A stretch of DNA of 21,436 nt from a virus, in the IMG/VR virus record IMGVR_UViG_3300042938_000260, positions 1-21,436 of that record; one strand, given 5' to 3'. Position 1 is the stretch's first letter. Each line of letters starts with the position of its first letter. The position numbers were made by a program, and so were the translations under genes. Below, one piece after another: positions 21,376-21,436 of the stretch. Under the pieces are notes generated by a model. The model searched no databases and was not told the DNA's origin. It saw nothing but the letters and a program-made list of their open reading frames with translations.

Positions 21376-21436
21376 TTTACGTATTTAATTACGTAATTAT
21401 ATTGTTATTTATCATAAAACTCTCTGGTATATATCC
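21376..21436. other. Non-coding right edge of the window, upstream of the tRNA
   Basis: These 61 bases hold no open frame of note. They contain the inverted repeat described separately and a TATAAT-like box on the minus strand (21396-21401), within a very AT-rich stretch where such a box is expected by chance. The region could be the promoter or leader of the tRNA and the first operon genes, but no Bacteroidota-type TTTG/TAnnTTTG pair is visible. Confidence 0.3.
21377..21396. repeat. Perfect 7-bp inverted repeat beside the tRNA
   Basis: TTACGTA (21377-21383) is the exact reverse complement of TACGTAA (21390-21396), with a 6-base A/T spacer. It begins two bases beyond the tRNA 5' end. It could be a small operator or an RNA hairpin in the tRNA leader. 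The AT content makes a chance origin quite possible. Confidence 0.4.

Noticed and set aside
21396-21401. TATAAT box upstream of the tRNA as a sigma-70 promoter
   Set aside because: The area is almost all A and T, no matching -35 element is seen, and Bacteroidota promoters use TAnnTTTG instead.
1-21436. Prophage integration, CRISPR array or insertion sequence
   Set aside because: There is no integrase, no regularly spaced direct repeats, no transposase and no terminal inverted repeats. The tRNA is not followed by a repeated copy of its end inside the window.

Overview
The window is the packaging and virion-structure block of a tailed bacteriophage genome, most likely a short-tailed (podovirus-type) phage of a Bacteroidota host, probably a flavobacterium. 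Every convincing gene lies on the minus strand, so transcription runs from the right end to the left end. Coding density is very high: the longest gap between genes is 90 bases. The DNA is strongly AT-rich. Start codons are mostly preceded by A/T-rich tracts such as AAATATAATAAATG and not by purine-rich Shine-Dalgarno sites, which is the usual style of Bacteroidota and their phages. The host call is an inference. I cannot tell whether the phage belongs to the crAss-like order or to another marine or freshwater flavophage lineage.

In order of transcription: (1) a tRNA with anticodon CAT (21301-21375), with an inverted repeat just upstream. (2) A tightly packed early block of an 82-aa coiled-coil protein, a 75-aa unknown, a 198-aa protein that reads as two GroES-like co-chaperonin domains in tandem, and a roughly 91-aa small helical protein that may be the small terminase subunit. 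These genes are joined by TAATG overlaps, a 1-nt gap to a GTG start, and a 47-nt overlap. (3) The large terminase, with a lambda-like deviant Walker A, Walker B and an RNase H-fold nuclease triad. (4) The portal protein with a long glutamine/alanine-rich coiled C-terminus, an acidic scaffold-like protein, and the major capsid protein. (5) A conserved 254-aa protein of unknown role, alone between two RNA hairpins. (6) The head-tail connector and tail: a 242-aa adaptor/ring-like protein, a 429-aa connector/tubular-like protein, a giant 1847-aa nozzle/muzzle-like protein with a cadherin-like domain, and a 511-aa propeller-like nozzle protein. (7) Probable ejected (internal virion) proteins of 272 and 499 aa, and the start of a further gene that leaves the window at base 1.

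The genes fit one assembly line: chaperonin help for capsid folding, DNA packaging, procapsid assembly (portal, scaffold, capsid), connector and nozzle completion, and loading of ejection proteins. No integrase, replication, lysis, host-defence, CRISPR or insertion-sequence genes are visible. The features most worth attention are the tandem GroES-like protein beside the packaging genes, the very large nozzle protein with a cadherin-like domain followed by a second nozzle-like gene, and the hairpin-bounded 254-aa gene.
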